Source of the DNA: Natrialba hulunbeirensis JCM 10989
GTDB lineage: Archaea > Halobacteriota > Halobacteria > Halobacteriales > Natrialbaceae
DNA: 64,000 bases
Direction of reading: 5' to 3'
Assembly (NCBI RefSeq): GCF_000337575.1
Contig: NZ_AOIM01000035.1
Coordinates: 46,794-110,793, forward strand
A model generated the notes under the pieces. That model was not told where the DNA came from and ran no database searches. It saw only the letters and a program-made list of their open reading frames with translations. A program made the position numbers and the translations under genes. This document shows positions 60,685-64,000 of this stretch, in pieces. Position 1 is the first letter of the stretch. The number at the start of each line of letters is the position of its first letter.

Positions 60685-62845
60685 AATGCCCATCGAGGGC
60701 CAGTGTGACCAGCTTCCGTTCGGCTGCCCGAAGGTGGTAGTGATACGTCGGCGACGACACGTCGAGTGCCGCTGCGAGGTCCTCCCCCGTGCTATCTCGG
60801 GGCCACTCGAAGAACCCGCTGTAGAAGGCTGCCTGCAGCGCTTCGTGCTGCTTGTCGGTCAATTCCTCCTCGAGATAGGTGTCGAGCTGGCGGGCCGACC
60901 TGGTGCTCGTCGTCTCGCGGCGCGCCTCGAGTTCGGTCTCCGGATAGCGCTCGGTGATCGCCTCGATCAGCGTGCGGGCCTCGACTCGCTTTGGCACGTC
61001 GAGCACGAGCGTCGAGACGCCCGCCTCCGCGGTGACGCTGCGTATCGTCACATCGTAGGTCCGCAACACGTCGAGCAGCGGCGTCGTCGAACCGGTCATC
61101 TCGAACAGCGTCTCGTCCTCGCCGTCCGAGACGATCGAACAGGTCTCGAGCGCCGCCCACTCCTCGGCGACCGGCCGAATATCGGCTGACGACGGCGTAC
61201 TGACGAAACAGACGAACTCGTCATCGCTCCGGTCGATAACACCCGCCACCGTCAGCGACGCTTCGATCCGCGTCGTCAACCTGTTGAACAACAGCCGTGA
61301 GTCACGGCACTCGAGTTCCAACTCGAGTCGGCTGTCGGTGAGCATCGCTCGCGTGCGCTCGATGGAGTGAATTGCGTGACCGATGGTCTCTCCGAGTTCG
61401 GCGAGCACCTCGCGTTCGGCGTCGCCGATGTCCTCGCCGCCGCCGATATGGACGAGTAAGACCCCAAACTCTCGGTCACCGTCGGTGACGGGCACTGCGA
61501 GAACACGCTGGAAACCGTAGGTGAGTGCCTCGGCACGGCGCTGATCCCAGGCATCCGTCTCGAGTACGTCACGGATGACACAGGGCTGTTCCGCTGTGAG
61601 CGTCTGGCGGACGAGTTTCGATTCGGGGGTCTGGGATCCGCCGTCACGGATCCGATCCATGTACGTCGCGTCGACGCCTTCCCAGGTGGTTGGCTCGGGC
61701 GGATCGTCGGTGTTCGCGATCCAGGCGAACCGGTACCGATCCGTGTCGGCGAGCCGGTCGCAGACCGTCGTTTCGACCTCGGTTCGGGTCGAGGCCTGCG
61801 CGACGCCGTGGTTGATCTCGCGGACGATCTCGTTGATGTGATTGAGTCGCGTCAGTTCCTCGTTTTGCTCGGTCAGCGTTCGGTCGTGCTCGCGTAGTAA
61901 CTGTTCGCGTTCGGCCCGATCGAGTGCCGCTTCCGTGTTTGCCGCCAGAATCTGGACGACCTCCGTCGTCGTCTCGGCGAACCCATCCGAATCCGTTGTC
62001 CCCGCGACGAGCGCCCCGTGTGACCCGAGGGGAACCACCACCTCACTGCGGGTAACCAGCTCCGTGCGGAGAATCCCACTCACGCTCGCGTGTGCCTGCT
62101 CGTCGTACTCGCGGACGACGCCCTCGGAGAACGCCTCCCAGATTAGATCATCCGACCGCGGGGTGTCGACAGCCGGATCGACTACCGCCCGTGACTCGCC
62201 CGTCGACGGCGATGATGACGTTGACGTTGACGATGACGATGATTCCGAGGCAACGTGTTCGAGAACCCGCTGCGTCGGCTCGAAAGCATACGCCGCAGCG
62301 GCTGTCACATCCCGCATCTCCGCCGCAGTTTCGACCGCCGACTCGTAGATCTCGTCTTTCGTCTCCGCGCGCATCAACTCCCGCGTCGTCTCGTGTAGCG
62401 TCGTCACCGTCCGCTCGTACCGGCGCTCGCTCTCGCGTAACTCCGTCTCCGCACGGTACTGGGCCACCGCGTTCGTGATCTGATTCGCGAGCAGCGTATA
62501 CTGTTCCTTGCCCGACTGCTTCTGCAAATACTGGGTCACTCCCGCATCGATCGCTTCACTCGCAACTGCCTCCGATCCACGACCCGTAAACAGAATAAAC
62601 GGCAACTCCGGATTCACCGCCCGCACGCGCTCGAGCAACTCGAGTCCCGTCAGCTCTGCCATCTCGTAGTCGCTCACGATACAGTCGACTGCGTGCTCGT
62701 TCCCCTCGAGGTACTCGAGTGCCTCCGGTGCGCTGGTGGTGGGTGTTGCAGCGATTGCATCGTGTTCGCGTTCGAGCATCTCGCTAGCAAGCCCGGCGAA
62801 CCCGGGTTCGTTGTCGACGACGAGAACGGAAATCTGCTGTGACAT
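60677..62845 (-). CDS. Response regulator with GAF domains and HTH_10 (bacterio-opsin activator type)
   Basis: 722 aa. In order: receiver domain VLVVDNEPGFAGLASEMLER with phospho-Asp in DCIVSDYEMAELTG and Lys in LQKQSGKEQY; a GAF-like domain (residues ~150-300) with an Asp/Ser-rich insertion at ~205-220; a second GAF domain (residues ~335-480) with NEIVREINHGVAQ; the bacterio-opsin-activator linker domain; and HTH_10, ELTDKQHEALQAAFYSGFFE WPRDSTGEDLAAALDVSSPT. It likely couples light, oxygen or another signal via a cognate histidine kinase to gene expression; no kinase gene is adjacent. Confidence 0.92.
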   Translation of the reverse strand: MSQQISVLVVDNEPGFAGLASEMLEREHDAIAATPTTSAPEALEYLEGNEHAVDCIVSDYEMAELTGLELLERVRAVNPELPFILFTGRGSEAVASEAIDAGVTQYLQKQSGKEQYTLLANQITNAVAQYRAETELRESERRYERTVTTLHETTRELMRAETKDEIYESAVETAAEMRDVTAAAAYAFEPTQRVLEHVASESSSSSTSTSSSPSTGESRAVVDPAVDTPRSDDLIWEAFSEGVVREYDEQAHASVSGILRTELVTRSEVVVPLGSHGALVAGTTDSDGFAETTTEVVQILAANTEAALDRAEREQLLREHDRTLTEQNEELTRLNHINEIVREINHGVAQASTRTEVETTVCDRLADTDRYRFAWIANTDDPPEPTTWEGVDATYMDRIRDGGSQTPESKLVRQTLTAEQPCVIRDVLETDAWDQRRAEALTYGFQRVLAVPVTDGDREFGVLLVHIGGGEDIGDAEREVLAELGETIGHAIHSIERTRAMLTDSRLELELECRDSRLLFNRLTTRIEASLTVAGVIDRSDDEFVCFVSTPSSADIRPVAEEWAALETCSIVSDGEDETLFEMTGSTTPLLDVLRTYDVTIRSVTAEAGVSTLVLDVPKRVEARTLIEAITERYPETELEARRETTSTRSARQLDTYLEEELTDKQHEALQAAFYSGFFEWPRDSTGEDLAAALDVSSPTYHYHLRAAERKLVTLALDGHSN

Positions 62846-63071
62846 GGTCGAACTCGAGCTATCGGTCGCCGGCTGTCACACACGATTGGTGACGGAATAC
62901 GTTCCATCACCGGTGACCTGTAACTGCATCTATAAGGTTTCAGCGTGTACTAAAATGTAGCCTTCTTCGCTGGTTCCGCTGGTCTGTCCTTGCTGTGTCC
63001 GAGGATTCTCGCTGCAATCGTCGCCGAAGCACAACGCAACAGTGCTCATTGACCGCGATCCGTTCTCCACC

Positions 63072-63500
63072 TCACGGAAGTGCAGTCTCGAACCGAAACG
63101 CCGATGCCATCCTGACGCGAGGGTGATCGATTTCGGGCTCCTCGAGTCGGAGATACGTACTCTTTGACCCAACCTGCTCGGCTGGGAGCCAGTAGAGCGT
63201 GTCTGTGTCGATGCAGCGAACGGCGAACGCGTCGACCGCGTTGCCGTAGTCGACGACGGTCACGTCTCCGTTTCTCGTCGTCTTGCTCGCCGTCTTAAAT
63301 CGGAGGACAGCACCGTTGTCCTCCTGCCAGCCGGTTTTGCACTGCACTCGGAACAGGTCAGTGCCGGTATCGAGAATCAGGTCATACTTGTCGTTGTCTC
63401 CGAACGGCCGCGAGACGGTGTAGCCCTTCTCGAGTAGCCGGCACATGATCTTGCACTCGGTTTCGTCACCGGTTTGTTTCGTGTTCGCACTCGTAGACAT
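63072..63500 (-). CDS. PD-(D/E)XK nuclease-like protein (group I intron endonuclease type)
   Basis: 142 aa. GDETECKIMCRLLEKGYTVS leads to the active-site pair FGDNDKYDLILDTGTDLFRV QCKTGWQ, the D..(E/Q)xK pattern of small Holliday-junction-resolvase/intron-endonuclease proteins, followed by VVDYGNAVDAFAVRC and YWLPAEQV. Similar genes occur singly in haloarchaeal islands and plasmids. No intron or toxin-type partner is visible, so the target is unknown. It sits right beside the tRNA-Asp duplications, consistent with a mobile origin. Confidence 0.75.
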   Translation of the reverse strand: MSTSANTKQTGDETECKIMCRLLEKGYTVSRPFGDNDKYDLILDTGTDLFRVQCKTGWQEDNGAVLRFKTASKTTRNGDVTVVDYGNAVDAFAVRCIDTDTLYWLPAEQVGSKSTYLRLEEPEIDHPRVRMASAFRFETALP

Positions 63501-63600
63501 CTCTGTTCGCCGGTGTTGGTTGCGTCTTCGTATATGAACTCTCGGCTACGCGGTGGATCGGTTTCGGGACGGATCCAGACTTTGCTTTCCTCTCGCTCAC

Positions 63601-63640
63601 GAAGTAGGAATCGAAGAAACGCCCGAGGCGGGATTTGAAC
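63601..63640 (-). repeat. Truncated tRNA-Asp 3' end, copy 1 (att-like)
   Basis: The core at 63620-63640 matches the last 21 bases of the real tRNA-Asp gene (63918-63938). The flank gaagtaggaatc(g)aagaaa also matches the flank of the intact gene with one mismatch. Such partial copies beside a tRNA are what integrative elements using tRNA 3' ends leave. Confidence 0.65.
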
Positions 63641-63740
63641 CACCTGAACTCGCTCGCTGTGCTCGCTCGTTCCGTCATTCAAATCCCGGTACTGTCGCTC
63701 TTCGATTCAGGATGTTCGCGACACGGTTTCACCGGTCGCT

Positions 63741-63783
63741 CACGGATCAGAACTCGAAGAAGCGCCCGAGGCGGGATTTGAAC
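63741..63783 (-). repeat. Truncated tRNA-Asp 3' end, copy 2 (att-like)
   Basis: Core at 63763-63783, identical to the tRNA-Asp 3' end; the preceding flank (aactcgaagaag) has diverged. It lies 143 nt after copy 1 and 155 nt before the intact gene, making a near-regular ladder. Confidence 0.65.
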
Positions 63784-63917
63784 CGGAGCCAGATGTGCTC
63801 GCTCTCACGCTCGCTGTGCGCGACTGGCAGGGTTCAAATCCCAGTACTGCTGTCCTTCGATTGAGTGTGTTCGCGACACAGCTACGCTGGTCGCTCACGA
63901 AGTAGGAATCAAAGAAA

Positions 63918-63990
63918 CGCCCGAGGCGGGATTTGAACCCGCGTCACGACCGTGACAGGGTCGTATGATGGGCCACTACACCACCCGGGC
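63918..63990 (-). tRNA. tRNA-Asp (GUC)
   Basis: 73 nt, read on the minus strand. Acceptor GCCCGGG pairs with CTCGGGC and the discriminator is G. The anticodon stem is CGACC/GGTCG with loop CTGTCAC (anticodon GTC). The T arm is GCGGG-TTCAAAT-CCCGC. No intron, CCA not encoded. Two partial copies of its 3' end lie at 63601-63640 and 63741-63783. Confidence 0.95.
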
Positions 63991-64000
63991 TTGCAATACT

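Larger units (their letters stand above)
63501..63917. other. Non-coding region with tandem tRNA-Asp 3'-end duplications
   Basis: About 420 nt between the nuclease-like gene and the tRNA-Asp gene. Open frames on both strands cross the duplicated tRNA pieces and are not real. The region holds two truncated copies of the tRNA 3' half (described separately) and related spacers that each end with an inverted copy of the T-arm core. Confidence 0.6.

Noticed and set aside
63600..63990. Possible CRISPR array (repeats with similar spacing)
   Set aside because: Only three copies, the repeat is the tRNA-Asp 3' end, and the spacers are related to each other rather than unique.

Overview
The window is a GC-rich chromosomal segment of a halophilic archaeon (Halobacteria, most like the Natrialbales). 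The evidence is very acidic proteins, Tat/lipobox lipoproteins, a thermosome, RIO1 kinase, L10e, archaeal type II GAPDH, a bacterio-opsin-activator-type regulator, and TATA boxes about 27 nt upstream of ATG codons, which fits mostly leaderless mRNAs. Most of it is core and housekeeping sequence, with a few small mobile or decayed patches. There is no CRISPR array and no rRNA.

Layout. 1-2.7 kb: the start of a PH-like-domain gene leaving the left edge, a small conserved protein and an ABC-2 transporter pair. 2.7-5 kb: a PPOX-family protein and a solo-tnpB IS200/IS605-type element that cuts a small two-helix membrane gene in two. 5-12.7 kb: UspA, NAD-dependent DNA ligase, RIO1 kinase, a lipoprotein, tryptophanyl-tRNA synthetase with a Trp-codon leader, a phosphodiesterase and a KH protein. 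13-25 kb: thermosome, ornithine cyclodeaminase family, several small proteins, two tandem lipoprotein serpins, an M23-like protein and a lipoate-ligase homologue. 25-35 kb: secreted proteins (one with PKD and PGF-CTERM-like tail), thiolase, AOR-type oxidoreductase and acyl-CoA synthetase. 35-45 kb: cupin, an acyl-CoA dehydrogenase/propionyl-CoA-type carboxylase operon and a UbiD operon. 45-54.6 kb: CspA, carbonic anhydrase, quinone-oxidoreductase family protein, ABC-2 exporter, CBS-containing site-2 protease, L10e, a lipoprotein bracketed by two palindromic MITE-like repeats, and an ATP-grasp ligase. 54.7-64 kb: Hsp20, GAPDH, M29 aminopeptidase, two tandem PCMT-like methyltransferases, a REC-GAF-HTH_10 regulator, a PD-(D/E)XK protein, and a tRNA-Asp gene preceded by two copies of its 3' end.

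How the genes work together. The acd-pccA-pccB operon, with a nearby acyl-CoA synthetase, thiolase and AOR-type enzyme, points to fatty-acid, amino-acid and propionate catabolism. Protein quality control recurs: thermosome, Hsp20, serpins, site-2 protease, and PCMT repair.

The most unusual element is upstream of trpS. A 27-codon ORF carries three Trp codons in the loop of a perfect 11-bp stem and is followed by a GC hairpin and a T-tract. This is the layout of a bacterial trp attenuator, here in an archaeon.
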